Assembly (NCBI RefSeq): GCF_002909235.1
Contig: NZ_PHQQ01000034.1
Location: forward strand, 1-52,906
Source: Arenibacter catalasegens
Lineage (GTDB): Bacteria > Bacteroidota > Bacteroidia > Flavobacteriales > Flavobacteriaceae
Reading direction: 5' to 3'
Length of the DNA stretch: 52,906 nucleotides
Below the pieces are notes generated by a model. It did no database searches, had not been told where the DNA came from, and was given only the letters and a program-made list of their open reading frames with translations. The first letter of the stretch is position 1. Every line of letters starts with the position of its first letter. Both the position numbers and the translations under genes were made by a program. Shown one piece after another: positions 34,052 to 43,056 of this stretch.

Positions 34052-35398
34052 TTACTTTACCAAGTTAATTTCAACTCTTCTGTTTTGCTTTCTACCAGCA
34101 TTAGTATTGTTGGTAGCGATAGGCTTATCCTCACCATATCCTATGGCAGATAATCTAAACTCTTCAATACCTTTCTCTACTAAGAAAGTTTTTACTGAAA
34201 GCGCTCTTGACTCAGATAATTTCTGGTTCAAAGAATTACTACCTACACTATCAGTATGACCTTCTACTGTAAATTTAGCAGTAGGGTACTCTTTAAGGAT
34301 AGTGATAATATCAACCATTACAGAAGTAGATTCTGCTTTGATTGAAGATTTACCAGTATCAAATAAGATTGTTCTAGCATATTCGTTCAATTGCTTCTGA
34401 ACTTCTTCAGTAACTTCAGGACAACCTTGGTTAGCTACAGTTCCGGCAACATCTGGACATTTATCATCTTTATCCAATACACCGTCACCATCTTTATCTT
34501 GGTAAGGACATCCTTTGTTAGCTGCAGGACCAGCTTCGTTAGGACAAGCATCATCTTTATCAGCAACACCGTCACCGTCTGCATCTGGACAACCAGCTAA
34601 AGCAGCAATACCAGCTTCGTTAGGACAAGCATCATCTTTATCAGCAATACCATCACCGTCTGCATCTGGACAACCGTTCATTTCTTTTGAACCAGCTTCG
34701 TTAGGACAAGCATCTTTGCTATCCTCGATACCATCACCGTCTGCATCTGGACATCCGTTGAAAATCTCTAAACCAGCAACCTCTGGACAAGCATCATCTT
34801 TGTCGTAGATTCCGTCACCATCTGTGTCAGTACCACCAAATTTGATGGCTATACCGGCCATATGTTGGAAATGCTTAGCTAAATAATCTTCAAAAGCATG
34901 CTTGTAAGACGTCTGTAAGGTTAAACCGATGTTCTCTGTGAACCAAAGGTTAAGTCCAATACCACCATTTACGGTACCAGCACCAACTTCGTCTATCCAA
35001 GTATAACCACCACCAATTTCAATGAATGGATCGATTACTGTACTTTTTAAGAAATTATATTTTATTGTACCATCAAGACCATAGTGAGACAAATCGTCTA
35101 CACTAACATCTCCCAATTTGTCAATACGGTTCAAAGAACCTCTTGCTCCAATTGAGAACCCACTACCTACATACTTAGATACTCCTACATAAGAAATAGA
35201 TGGAAGGATGTTCCAATGGTCTGTTGCATTAAAGAATTCATTCCCAAAAGTGCTCACATCTCCGGTAGGGTAAACGTCAATTGCGTTAGCTCCGAAACTT
35301 ACTTGCCAAGGGTTATTCTCGTCTTGCGCTTGTACGTTGTTAAAACCTACAATAAGTAGGGCAACAACCAATAATTTGCTAAGATGTTTCATGTTCAA
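34052..35398 (-). CDS. OmpA family protein with thrombospondin type-3 repeats
   Basis: A 448-aa outer-membrane protein with a signal peptide ([17 protein letters not shown]). An N-terminal eight-stranded barrel-like domain covers about 25-195, followed by five calcium-binding TSP3 repeats ([30 protein letters not shown] and so on, about 197-325), and a C-terminal OmpA peptidoglycan-binding domain ([55 protein letters not shown]). This is the major porin-like structural protein of many Flavobacteriaceae. It has a strong promoter and terminator of its own and lies between the AddB-like and AddA-like genes. Confidence 0.95.
   Translation of the reverse strand: MNMKHLSKLLVVALLIVGFNNVQAQDENNPWQVSFGANAIDVYPTGDVSTFGNEFFNATDHWNILPSISYVGVSKYVGSGFSIGARGSLNRIDKLGDVSVDDLSHYGLDGTIKYNFLKSTVIDPFIEIGGGYTWIDEVGAGTVNGGIGLNLWFTENIGLTLQTSYKHAFEDYLAKHFQHMAGIAIKFGGTDTDGDGIYDKDDACPEVAGLEIFNGCPDADGDGIEDSKDACPNEAGSKEMNGCPDADGDGIADKDDACPNEAGIAALAGCPDADGDGVADKDDACPNEAGPAANKGCPYQDKDGDGVLDKDDKCPDVAGTVANQGCPEVTEEVQKQLNEYARTILFDTGKSSIKAESTSVMVDIITILKEYPTAKFTVEGHTDSVGSNSLNQKLSESRALSVKTFLVEKGIEEFRLSAIGYGEDKPIATNNTNAGRKQNRRVEINLVK
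34430..34830 (-). repeat. Internal coding repeats (TSP3 units)
   Basis: Tandem, imperfect units of about 75 bp inside the OmpA gene, each coding for a DADGDG-x-DKDDACP-type calcium loop. They look like direct repeats at the DNA level but are part of the protein, not a CRISPR. Confidence 0.9.
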
Positions 35399-35754
35399 AT
35401 TTTTAAGTTTAAGTGTTTATTAGCTGCAAATGTAAGTTGTTAAAAATTATTAACAAAATCATTTTCTTAATTTTTTTAACGTATTTCATGCGAAAAAAGA
35501 CGCATTTAAACGATATTCAATGTTGTGCCTACCTCAGTAAATGCTGTTATTGCCCAATCCCAGTGCTCAATATCATGGAATTTGGGCGGTTGTACGCAAA
35601 TTCCTGCTTTTCCTTGAGGTACGACTGAGCATAGAATACTATGACATAAACACCCTTTTGCAGCTAGATATTACCCATTTTACACACCAACTTTACACCA
35701 TCGCGAATTCTGGAAGAAATAGCGGAAAATCCTTCTATAATAATATAAGACCCT
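35399..35754. other. Intergenic region upstream of OmpA
   Basis: The region holds the OmpA promoter near its left end. Short plus-strand frames in it have no protein features. Nothing else is seen. Confidence 0.55.
35427..35456 (-). promoter_or_regulatory. OmpA gene promoter
   Basis: On the minus strand TTG (35456-35454), 19 nt, then TACATTTG (35434-35427): a full match to the Bacteroidota -33/-7 consensus with optimal spacing, about 30 nt before the start codon. Confidence 0.8.
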
Positions 35755-38700
35755 CTAGATAAAGTCCAAAGTAATTTCCTCATTAATGTAAACAAGAATT
35801 TTATTTTCAATTTCATATCCCATCGCTACCAGAGCATCTGCATAAGAATAAATTTGTTCGTGGTAGGAAGGATTCCGTTTACCCGTCTTATAATCTATTA
35901 TGGTAGCGCTGTTATCCTTTATTACTATTCTGTCCGGACGAAGTACTTTTCCACTCTTGGTTAGAATGTCCTGTTCGTTCTTTATAAGGTTTCCTTTATC
36001 AAAGTAGCTATTTAGCTTTGGATGGTTGGCAATGGTCTTTATCCTTTGTCTCATCCCAGCGCTATCCTCCTGAGAAAGGTCCCCATTCCTAATAAGCCCA
36101 TCAACAGCATTATCTATGTCCTCAACAGTCTCTATTAGCCCCATAACAAAATGTAATAAATTCCCCTTACTAAGGGCATTTCCCCTTTCCGTATCCCATA
36201 GGGCACCAGACCTGGTCAGGATCCTAAACTCCGGCCGCTCCTTAAAAGTGTAGAGATGGGATATTTTTTCCTGATGTTCACCGTGATTGCCAGGTTCATC
36301 CTGAATTTCAAGATTTCCAAACTGATAACAAGTCTTGGTCTCCTCCCAAATAGCTTTTACCTTTAAATAGTGAATAAACAATCCGGAGTAATAATTAGGT
36401 TTGTGCTCTCCCTTTTGGGTAAGGTCTTTCTTTGAAATTACATAAAGCCCCTTTTCAGCCCTAGTCATTGCTACATACAATAGATTAAAGGCATCCAGCT
36501 CCAATTTATGCTGTTCCTCATAGTAAAGGGCTTCCGCTTCTGTACCGTAAGTAATAACTTCCTGTTTTTTATTTATCAGAATCTCCTCAAACCCATTAAA
36601 GGAATCAGGGTTTACAGGCAGCCATAATTTTGCATCCCTTTCTTCATATATGTTAGTATTGGCAAAAGGAAAGATTACAATTGGAAATTCCAAACCCTTG
36701 GATTTATGCACGGTCATAATTTGAACGGCATCTACATTTTCCGGTGCTGTTATGCTTAAACTTTCCTTTTTCTTCTCCCAATGTGCCAAAAAGACTTGGG
36801 TATTGGTACCTTCTTTTTGTTCCACTTCCAAAACAACATCCAAAAAATAGGTTATATAGGCATCCGAAGTGTCTGCCAATCCAAATTTTTTAATAGCATA
36901 TTCCAAACCGTCATAAACTGAGGATTGTCCAAGAATTTTCACATTAAACCCATATGACTTAATCAACAACTCGGCTACCTTATCAATATTGCTATATATA
37001 AAATGATGCCTGTTTTCCATGTCCTCGGATAAAAAGCTCAAGATTTCATAACATCTCTCCATTTCGTTGGACTGTAGACTAAAATGCAATAAATTAACCA
37101 AGAACCTTACCTTGGGGTTACTGTTTAACAAAAGCGTTTCCGATGAAATAATGGGGATTTTATGCTGCATTAAGAAATCTGCCAACAAAATACCATGTTT
37201 TTTCTTACGGGTAAGGATGCATATATCCCTTAGGGAATAGTTCTTTTCCAAAACCTCCTTCAAGATATTCATTACTGATTTACAGTATTCCTCGTCCTCG
37301 TCCTGGGATTCCTCCACGTCTATAAATGAAAGCTGTACCAAACCACCTTTTTTGCTATTGTAGTGTTGACTATTGCCCTCCACAAATAATTGGTTATAAA
37401 CACTGTTCTCCAGAAAGGGGCTGGTGACTGTGAAAAAATCGTTATTAAATTTTATCACTTCCTCATGACTTCGATAATTGGCAGGAAGATTTGCCGTTTT
37501 TGGTGGAATTACAAACGGATTTTCCTTTAGGTTGATAAGGTTTAAAAACTGTTCCGCCTTTCCGCCTCTCCACCGGTATATAGCCTGTTTGGCATCACCC
37601 ACCAAAAGTAAAGAACCTATTTTACCTTGATCATCCACACTTTCCAATGCATTACCAATTAACGGTATTAAGTTATTCCATTGCATTTCGGAGGTATCCT
37701 GAAACTCATCCACAAAATAATGACGGTATTTTTCTCCAATTCGTTCATAAATAAAAGGGGCAGGCTGATCCTTAATCTCTTTCGATATTATACTATTGAA
37801 CGAGGAAATAGGCAAAAGGTCACGGTCCTTTTCAAGATTCTTTATTTCATTTTGTATAGCGCTCAAAACCGTTAGAGGAACTATGTTGTTATATCCATTT
37901 TTGAGTAGTGATAAAACAATGGTGTTCACTTTTATTTCATTAAACAGACCAATAAACCTTGGATGGAGTCCGTCCAATATATTTTTGATGTCTTCATGGC
38001 AGGCCTTGGTGTACAAGGGATCTGTTTCAAAATTTTGTTTCCAAGCCGCGGTGAAATCTACATTTAAATCGCCAGCGGCAATTTTTGCAATAAATTTTGG
38101 AAAGTAGCCCGATTTAAAATTATTGACTTCCAGATTATTCTCTTCAATAATCCTTAGGATTTCCGTCGCCCAGTTTACAATTTTTGCTTCACTAGCCTGA
38201 ATTTGCAAAACCAAATCCTTTTTCAGATCCAGAAAATCATCAATTCCCTTGTCTTCCAGTTTTTTTAAATGTGTAGCTTGATTTTCATTAAATAATAAAG
38301 TTCCTATTTTTTGCAAGTCAAAGGCAATATCCCAACTTTTATCACCGTCTATTTTTTCCAATGCAAAATCGATCAACACCTTGGTTAATTGAGTATCGGT
38401 GCCAGCCTTATTGATCAGTTTGGCAATGGCCTCATCCAACAGTAATTTGGTATCCAGGACTACCTCAAAATTCTGGGGTAGTTTTAAATCTTTTGCGAAA
38501 GTCCTTATCAACCTGTGGGTGAACTTATCGATAGTGGAAACATCAAAAAAGGCATAATTATGTAGTATCTCCTTTAGTACCTTCTTGGATCTATGTTTTA
38601 AGGTACTTAAATCGATCCCTAATTCCTGGGATATATCCACTAACATAGGAGGAGATTCATCACTAATGGACAGTTTGCCAAAAGCAAAGAGACTCCCTAA

Positions 38701-38874
38701 AATTCGCTGTTTCATTTCATTTACCGCCTTGTTGGTAAACGTAATGGCCAGAATACTACGATAATTCTTATTAAAATCTGTAGAAAGGATTATTTTTAAA
38801 TACTCTTTAGCAAGGGTGTAGGTTTTGCCGGAGCCAGCAGAGGCGTTATATATTTTGTAAGGAGCGTCCTGCAC
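35755..38874 (-). CDS. AddA/RecB-like UvrD-family helicase with nuclease domain
   Basis: A 1039-aa protein. Walker A is YNASAGSGKTYTLAKEYLKII (about 8-28) and motif Ia AITFTNKAVNEMKQRI. DEFQDTSEMQW is motif II (about 390), followed by LLLVGDAKQAIYRWRGGKAEQF, QIMTVHKSKGLEFPIVIFPF (motif V) and LLYVAMTRAEKGLYVIS (motif VI). The C-terminus has a RecB-type nuclease motif RPDRIVIKDNSATIIDYKTGK. The start is GTG at 38874, because a TAA lies three codons upstream and the next ATG is after the Walker motif. It acts with the AddB-like protein in recombinational repair. Confidence 0.92.
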   Translation of the reverse strand: MQDAPYKIYNASAGSGKTYTLAKEYLKIILSTDFNKNYRSILAITFTNKAVNEMKQRILGSLFAFGKLSISDESPPMLVDISQELGIDLSTLKHRSKKVLKEILHNYAFFDVSTIDKFTHRLIRTFAKDLKLPQNFEVVLDTKLLLDEAIAKLINKAGTDTQLTKVLIDFALEKIDGDKSWDIAFDLQKIGTLLFNENQATHLKKLEDKGIDDFLDLKKDLVLQIQASEAKIVNWATEILRIIEENNLEVNNFKSGYFPKFIAKIAAGDLNVDFTAAWKQNFETDPLYTKACHEDIKNILDGLHPRFIGLFNEIKVNTIVLSLLKNGYNNIVPLTVLSAIQNEIKNLEKDRDLLPISSFNSIISKEIKDQPAPFIYERIGEKYRHYFVDEFQDTSEMQWNNLIPLIGNALESVDDQGKIGSLLLVGDAKQAIYRWRGGKAEQFLNLINLKENPFVIPPKTANLPANYRSHEEVIKFNNDFFTVTSPFLENSVYNQLFVEGNSQHYNSKKGGLVQLSFIDVEESQDEDEEYCKSVMNILKEVLEKNYSLRDICILTRKKKHGILLADFLMQHKIPIISSETLLLNSNPKVRFLVNLLHFSLQSNEMERCYEILSFLSEDMENRHHFIYSNIDKVAELLIKSYGFNVKILGQSSVYDGLEYAIKKFGLADTSDAYITYFLDVVLEVEQKEGTNTQVFLAHWEKKKESLSITAPENVDAVQIMTVHKSKGLEFPIVIFPFANTNIYEERDAKLWLPVNPDSFNGFEEILINKKQEVITYGTEAEALYYEEQHKLELDAFNLLYVAMTRAEKGLYVISKKDLTQKGEHKPNYYSGLFIHYLKVKAIWEETKTCYQFGNLEIQDEPGNHGEHQEKISHLYTFKERPEFRILTRSGALWDTERGNALSKGNLLHFVMGLIETVEDIDNAVDGLIRNGDLSQEDSAGMRQRIKTIANHPKLNSYFDKGNLIKNEQDILTKSGKVLRPDRIVIKDNSATIIDYKTGKRNPSYHEQIYSYADALVAMGYEIENKILVYINEEITLDFI

Positions 38875-38949
38875 GTTATTTTAGTCGCAAAATAAGCAAT
38901 ATTAAACAGTTCTTAACAATTTATTAGCTGAATTTATATCATAAAACCG

Positions 38950-38957
38950 TAATTTTG
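38950..38957 (+). promoter_or_regulatory. sodA -7 element
   Basis: TAATTTTG, a full match to TAnnTTTG, 36 bp before the sodA start. CTG instead of TTG lies 19 nt upstream. Confidence 0.6.
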
Positions 38958-38993
38958 GGAAACAACATTTTTTAACATAAAAACAATAACATT

Positions 38994-39602
38994 ATGGCTT
39001 TCGAATTACCTAAATTACCATATGCGTACGACGCTTTGGAACCACATATTGATGCCAGGACTATGGAAATACACCATACCAAGCACCACAACGGGTATAC
39101 TACCAATTTAAACAACGCTATTGAAGGAACAGATCTGGCAAAAAAATCCATCTTGGATATATTGGCCAACTTGGACATGTCCAATGCAGCTGTAAGAAAC
39201 AATGGAGGAGGATTCTTTAACCATTCCTTGTTTTGGGAAGTTATGTCGCCAAATGGTGGCGGACAACCTTCTGGAGAACTTGCCGATGCTATAAAATCTG
39301 CATATGGTTCTTTCGAATCTTTTAAGGATGCTTTTGCTAAAGCAGCAGCAACAAGATTTGGTTCTGGTTGGGCTTGGTTATGTGTTCATAAAGGAGGAAA
39401 AGTGGAAATATGCTCTACTCCAAACCAAGACAATCCAATTATGCCGGGAACAGGCTGCGGAGGATCTCCAATTTTGGGCTTGGATGTATGGGAACATGCC
39501 TATTACCTAAATTATCAGAATAGAAGACCAGACTACATCAATGCATTTTTTAATGTAGTTGATTGGGATAAGGTAGCTGCTTCTTATAAGGCGAATAAAT
39601 AG
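38994..39602 (+). CDS. sodA: Superoxide dismutase (Mn type)
   Basis: A 202-aa cytosolic enzyme that converts superoxide to peroxide and oxygen. Metal ligands are His27 (MEIHHTKHH), His77 ([10 protein letters not shown]), Asp164 and His168 ([11 protein letters not shown]). The Gly-rich [10 protein letters not shown] and the Gln145 in STPNQDNP are the arrangement of manganese rather than iron enzymes, although cambialistic use is possible. No signal peptide. It has its own promoter and a terminator at 39699-39741, so it is monocistronic. Confidence 0.95.
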   Translation: MAFELPKLPYAYDALEPHIDARTMEIHHTKHHNGYTTNLNNAIEGTDLAKKSILDILANLDMSNAAVRNNGGGFFNHSLFWEVMSPNGGGQPSGELADAIKSAYGSFESFKDAFAKAAATRFGSGWAWLCVHKGGKVEICSTPNQDNPIMPGTGCGGSPILGLDVWEHAYYLNYQNRRPDYINAFFNVVDWDKVAASYKANK

Positions 39603-39698
39603 GGGTTACGTTAATAAGGAAAACCTTATTAGAATATCCTTTGTATTGCCAAGTATTAATTTTAGGTTACTTAATTAAGGCAATCCACATAATAATTA

Positions 39699-39741
39699 AA
39701 AGTCCGCTCATTAAAACTTTTTTAATGAGCGGACTTTTTTT
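39699..39741 (+). terminator. sodA terminator
   Basis: AAAGTCCGCTCATTAAA and TTTAATGAGCGGACTTT arms of 17 bp around a 5-nt loop, followed by seven T. Confidence 0.95.
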
Positions 39742-39756
39742 GTTTCCAGAAAATAG

Positions 39757-39826
39757 AAAAGGGTGGAGAAGCCTCCACCCTTTTCGTCCCAAATCTTACC
39801 ATAAACTTAACCTACTTATGCTATGG
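39757..39826 (-). ncRNA. Candidate small RNA, copy A
   Basis: On the minus strand the unit begins CCATAGCATAAGTAGG and runs for 40 nt nearly identical to copy B. It then enters a hairpin GGGTGGAG / CTCCACCC and a T-rich end (TTTTCTATTTTC). A promoter with full -33 TTG at 39861-39859, 19 nt and TATTTTAG (39839-39832) lies 5 nt upstream of CCATAGC. CCAT can pair with ATGG inside the conserved domain. No protein frame is present. Confidence 0.6.
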
Positions 39827-39831
39827 CGATA

Positions 39832-39861
39832 CTAAAATACTGGTATTGTGAGAAATAACAA
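39832..39861 (-). promoter_or_regulatory. Promoter of candidate small RNA A
   Basis: TTG at 39861-39859, 19 nt, TATTTTAG at 39839-39832 (one mismatch to TAnnTTTG). Its -7 element lies 5 nt from the conserved domain, exactly as in copy B. Confidence 0.6.
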
Positions 39862-39960
39862 AAATATTTATGGCTTTTTATCTGCGAATTTTTTTGATGA
39901 TGATCATTATCAAAGGTGAAAAGTTATCCCTACATGGTTAAAATACTGATATTCAGCAAT

Positions 39961-40031
39961 AAAAAAGGCGAAGCTTAGCTCCGCCTTTTTTCCCCAAATC
40001 TTACCATGAACTTAACCTACTTATGCTATGG
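39961..40031 (-). ncRNA. Candidate small RNA, copy B
   Basis: The minus strand again begins CCATAGCATAAGTAGG, with one clear base difference from copy A in the first 38 nt. It is followed by an unrelated hairpin AAAAAAGGCG / CGCCTTTTTT with a strong T-run. The conserved front and the different but equally placed terminators suggest selection on the RNA rather than a recent duplication. Confidence 0.6.
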
Positions 40032-40036
40032 TCCAC

Positions 40037-40044
40037 CAAAAGTA
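40037..40044 (-). promoter_or_regulatory. -7 element of candidate small RNA B
   Basis: TACTTTTG on the minus strand, a full match to TAnnTTTG, 5 nt upstream of the conserved domain. The -33 position holds TTT. Confidence 0.6.
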
Positions 40045-40165
40045 ATCTAAAGATAACGGCGTAAAAAAGGTTTTAGACCAACGTCCCAATTATAGGTTAA
40101 AATACTTTTGGAGCAGGATATTGCACAGCTTGCTAGAATAATTTGAAATAAAAATCAGAGGCAAA

Positions 40166-40744
40166 TCAGCCATTATGAATTATATGGGCGACTCTTTCCT
40201 GCAATGCAGGTACCACCTCATGTAAAAACCATGGATTTTTAGTCTGCCAAAACCTATTTCTAGGAGATGGATGGGGTAGTGGAATGTATTTAGGTAAAAA
40301 TTCCCGATAGCCTTTCACCGTTTCGGTCAAATTTATTTTCGTGCTCTCTCCTAGATAATAATTCTGCGCATAGGCACCAATGAGTATAATCAATTCCAAA
40401 TTGGGCATTTTGCTCAGCAGTGCATTATGCCACAGAGGGGCACATTCGGGTCTAGGGGGAAGGTCTCCCCCATTCCCCTTCCCGGGATAGCAAAAACCCA
40501 TTGGCATTAATGCTATTTTGCTTTCATCATAAAATAAGGCATCCGAAATATTAAGCCATTGCCTAAGCTGCCTGCCACTGGGGTCGTCCCATGGTATTCC
40601 CGTTAGATGGACCTTGTTTCCTGGAGCTTGGCCAATAATGATAATCTTCGCGTTGGTATGTGCTGCTACTATTGGCCTAGGGCCTAAAGGCAAGTAGGCC
40701 TTGCATACTTGACAACTTCTTATTTCCGATAATAATTGTTCCAT
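40166..40744 (-). CDS. Uracil-DNA glycosylase superfamily protein
   Basis: A 192-aa protein of the COG1573-like branch. The N-terminus has a C-x2-C pair (SCQVCKAYLPLGPRP, Cys11 and Cys14); KIIIIGQAPGNKVHLTG (GQAPG, residues 38-42) is the motif A region, and IPLPHPSPRNRFW is the C-terminal motif with catalytic His. Only two of the four cysteines typical of the iron-sulfur UDG families are visible, so activity on uracil is uncertain. It overlaps the rsmI stop by one base (TAATG). Confidence 0.88.
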   Translation of the reverse strand: MEQLLSEIRSCQVCKAYLPLGPRPIVAAHTNAKIIIIGQAPGNKVHLTGIPWDDPSGRQLRQWLNISDALFYDESKIALMPMGFCYPGKGNGGDLPPRPECAPLWHNALLSKMPNLELIILIGAYAQNYYLGESTKINLTETVKGYREFLPKYIPLPHPSPRNRFWQTKNPWFLHEVVPALQERVAHIIHNG

Positions 40745-41415
40745 TATTTCTTGCCAGCCACCACAATAACAATCTCTCCTTTGGGTGGGTTATCTGTATA
40801 ATGCTGTAAGACCTCCTTTACTGTTCCCCGTATGGTTTCTTCATACATTTTTGACAACTCTCGCGAAACCGAAATTAACCTGTCCGGTCCAAAATAAGTC
40901 TCAAAATGGGACAATGTCTTAACCAATTTATGTGGGGATTCATAAATAATCATGGTCCTAGGTTCCTCTGCCAATAAAGTGAACCTGGTTTGTCTTCCTT
41001 TTTTAACCGGCAAAAAGCCTTCGAAAACAAATTTATCATTGGGTAGACCACTATTTACCAAAGCAGGGACAAATGCAGTTGCACCGGGCAGACAGTCTAC
41101 CTCAATATTATTTTCAACACAGGCACGGGTTAACAAAAAACCGGGGTCGGATATGGCCGGAGTCCCGGCATCCGAAATCAACGCAATAATCTCCCCTGTC
41201 TGCAAGCGCCTTACAATACCTTCTACCGTTTTATGCTCATTGTGCATATGGTGACTTTGCATTGGGGTTTCAATATTGTAATGGTGCAATAATTTACCAC
41301 TAGTGCGGGTATCTTCTGCCAAAATAAGGTCAACCTCTTTGAGCACCCTAATAGCACGTAATGTAATATCCTCTAAATTACCTATAGGAGTAGGTACTAT
41401 ATATAATTTCCCCAT
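40744..41415 (-). CDS. rsmI: 16S rRNA (cytidine(1402)-2'-O)-methyltransferase
   Basis: A 223-aa SAM-dependent enzyme that 2'-O-methylates C1402 in the decoding centre of 16S rRNA. Hallmarks are KLYIVPTPIGNLEDITLRAIRVLKEVDLILAEDTR at the start, ALISDAGTPAISDPGFLLTRAC (GTP/SDPG motif), CLPGATAFVPALVNSGLP and MIIYESPHKLVKTL. The length is short of some RsmI (about 270-280) but normal for Bacteroidota. It shares one base with the following UDG-type gene, so the two form an operon. Confidence 0.96.
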   Translation of the reverse strand: MGKLYIVPTPIGNLEDITLRAIRVLKEVDLILAEDTRTSGKLLHHYNIETPMQSHHMHNEHKTVEGIVRRLQTGEIIALISDAGTPAISDPGFLLTRACVENNIEVDCLPGATAFVPALVNSGLPNDKFVFEGFLPVKKGRQTRFTLLAEEPRTMIIYESPHKLVKTLSHFETYFGPDRLISVSRELSKMYEETIRGTVKEVLQHYTDNPPKGEIVIVVAGKK

Positions 41416-41519
41416 TAATTCTATTAAACACCTACTTTAAACTAAATAGCAGGTAAGAGGTGGCAAAAATAATGAATCTGATACCTCATAAATTCCATTA
41501 GCGGCGATTAAATTCCACT

Positions 41520-42206
41520 TTACGCAAATTTACGGGCAATTACAGTCATAAATCGTTGTTCGTAATCTTCTTTTCCCTCCCAATTGTTATAGTCAGGTTT
41601 TACCATGTTGGTAATAAATGAAACAGAACGTTCTTCACTGTCTATGGTACTTAACTGGGACAACACCCTATTGTAGTCTTCCATATTATTGTTGAACAGA
41701 TGTTTTACAAATGCCAAGCGATCATTCAAATCTACTTTCAGCACTTTTTTAGGACTGTGTTCCACAGATTGTGCGGTACCACCCACTTTCACAGTTTTCA
41801 CTTCCTTGGGCATAAATAAGTCCTTATCGTTCTTTATCAAATCCGGTTTATTGGTAAACTGGGATAAAACCTCGTCTATGGTTGTAGCACCGGGCATTTC
41901 CGATATCATACCCTTAATGGTATCGATACCTGGAGTAATGATATCCTCTTCATGCGGATTACTTTCTGGAACCGAGGAATTTGCATTTAAAACCGAATTG
42001 GCCATCTTTTCAAATTTGGCCGCTATGGCATTCTTGGAGACATCGATCTCTACCTCATTTAATTTTTCTTCAATATATTTGAGAACGGCCAACTTTTCAT
42101 ATAGTTCCTTGGCAGTTTCATACAAAGCCGAGAAATCGTTTAAGTTTCTCGAGGTAATTATTTCTGTTGACAATTTTCTCAATTCTTCTTTAAGTCTCTT
42201 TTTCAT
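41520..42206 (-). CDS. Conserved flavobacterial protein of unknown function
   Basis: A 228-aa cytosolic protein without recognised domain. Residues 1-75 are charged and helical (MKKRLKEELRKLSTEIITSRNLNDFSALYETAKELYEKLAVL). Residues 85-150 are Pro/Glu-rich and probably flexible. The C-terminal part reads KVLKVDLNDRLAFVKHLFNNNMEDYNRVLSQLSTIDSEERSVSFITNMVKPDYNNWE, a helical domain found in similar proteins next to tdk or rsmI in related genomes, as I recall. It is divergent from tdk by 205 bp. No function can be named. Confidence 0.75.
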   Translation of the reverse strand: MKKRLKEELRKLSTEIITSRNLNDFSALYETAKELYEKLAVLKYIEEKLNEVEIDVSKNAIAAKFEKMANSVLNANSSVPESNPHEEDIITPGIDTIKGMISEMPGATTIDEVLSQFTNKPDLIKNDKDLFMPKEVKTVKVGGTAQSVEHSPKKVLKVDLNDRLAFVKHLFNNNMEDYNRVLSQLSTIDSEERSVSFITNMVKPDYNNWEGKEDYEQRFMTVIARKFA

Positions 42207-42411
42207 CTGAACATATTTTGATAATTAATTGGAGCTCCACTTGAATTCCAATAAAGCAATTCCTAACAAGTAATTATTGGTGGTTAAAAAACTAAGTAAA
42301 CAAGATTACCAACTTTTACCAACATTAATACCAGAAGGATGATTTTTTTAATAATTTTATGCCTCCTAATTAACAAACGGAAAACATATTACTTTCGTCT
42401 AAAATTACAAA

Positions 42412-43056
42412 ATGTTTCTTGAAAATACTGTTAACCCTAAAGAACAATTCGGTTGGATCGAAGTAATCTGCGGTTCTATGTTCTCTGGCAAGACAGAGGA
42501 ACTGATCCGCCGGTTAAAAAGAGCCAAATTTGCCAAGCAAAAAGTGGAAATATTTAAGCCCATGGTAGATAAAAGATACCATGAGGAGATGGTGGTGTCC
42601 CACGATGCGAACGAAATTAGATCCACCCCGGTACCAGCCGCAGCAAATATTCGACTCTTGGCAGACGACTGCGACGTGGTGGGAATAGATGAGGCCCAAT
42701 TCTTCGATGATGAAATCATCACTGTTTGCAACGATCTGGCCAACAAAGGTATACGGGTCGTCGTAGCCGGATTGGATATGGATTTCAAAGGCAATCCTTT
42801 TGGACCTATGCCGGCACTTATGGCTACTGCGGAGTACGTTACCAAAGTACATGCCGTTTGTACACGTACAGGCAACTTGGCCAACTATAGTTTTAGAAAG
42901 ACCAACAACGACAAATTGGTATTTCTTGGAGAAACTGAAGAATATGAACCCCTAAGTAGAGCTGCATACTACAAAGCCATGTTAAAGGAAAAATTAAGCG
43001 ACATTGAAGTTTCTTCCGTGGAAGTACTACCTCCTCAAAAAAAAACGAATGACTAA
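42412..43056 (+). CDS. tdk: Thymidine kinase, type II
   Basis: A 214-aa enzyme phosphorylating thymidine for the salvage pathway. The P-loop is [10 protein letters not shown] (residues 21-30), the catalytic Glu94 is in [10 protein letters not shown], the lasso region is [19 protein letters not shown] and substrate-contact Tyr residues follow in [14 protein letters not shown]. The zinc-site cysteines of typical type II kinases (C-x2-C ... C-x2-C) are replaced here: only one Cys remains in CTRT, and SRAA stands at the second pair, a known Bacteroidota variant. Its last 8 bases overlap alr. Confidence 0.95.
   Translation: MFLENTVNPKEQFGWIEVICGSMFSGKTEELIRRLKRAKFAKQKVEIFKPMVDKRYHEEMVVSHDANEIRSTPVPAAANIRLLADDCDVVGIDEAQFFDDEIITVCNDLANKGIRVVVAGLDMDFKGNPFGPMPALMATAEYVTKVHAVCTRTGNLANYSFRKTNNDKLVFLGETEEYEPLSRAAYYKAMLKEKLSDIEVSSVEVLPPQKKTND

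Larger units (their letters stand above)
39603..40165. other. Intergenic region with two tandem small-RNA-like units
   Basis: The region has no credible protein gene. It holds the sodA terminator, two near-identical minus-strand units with promoters and hairpins (39757-39826 and 39961-40031), and the short leader of the UDG-side genes. Confidence 0.7.

Noticed and set aside
34515..34808. 97-codon plus-strand frame with repeated [10 protein letters not shown] units
   Set aside because: This is the antisense shadow of the TSP3 repeats in the OmpA gene.
34430..34830. Direct repeats of about 75 bp that could suggest a CRISPR array
   Set aside because: They are in frame and code for thrombospondin type-3 calcium loops of the OmpA protein; there are no unique spacers between identical repeats.
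39641..39835. 64-codon plus-strand frame downstream of sodA
   Set aside because: It runs through the sodA terminator and the hairpin of candidate RNA A; composition is not protein-like.
41689..42210. 173-codon plus-strand frame
   Set aside because: It is antisense to the conserved flavobacterial gene at 41520-42206; low-complexity hydrophobic/serine composition is typical of a shadow frame.
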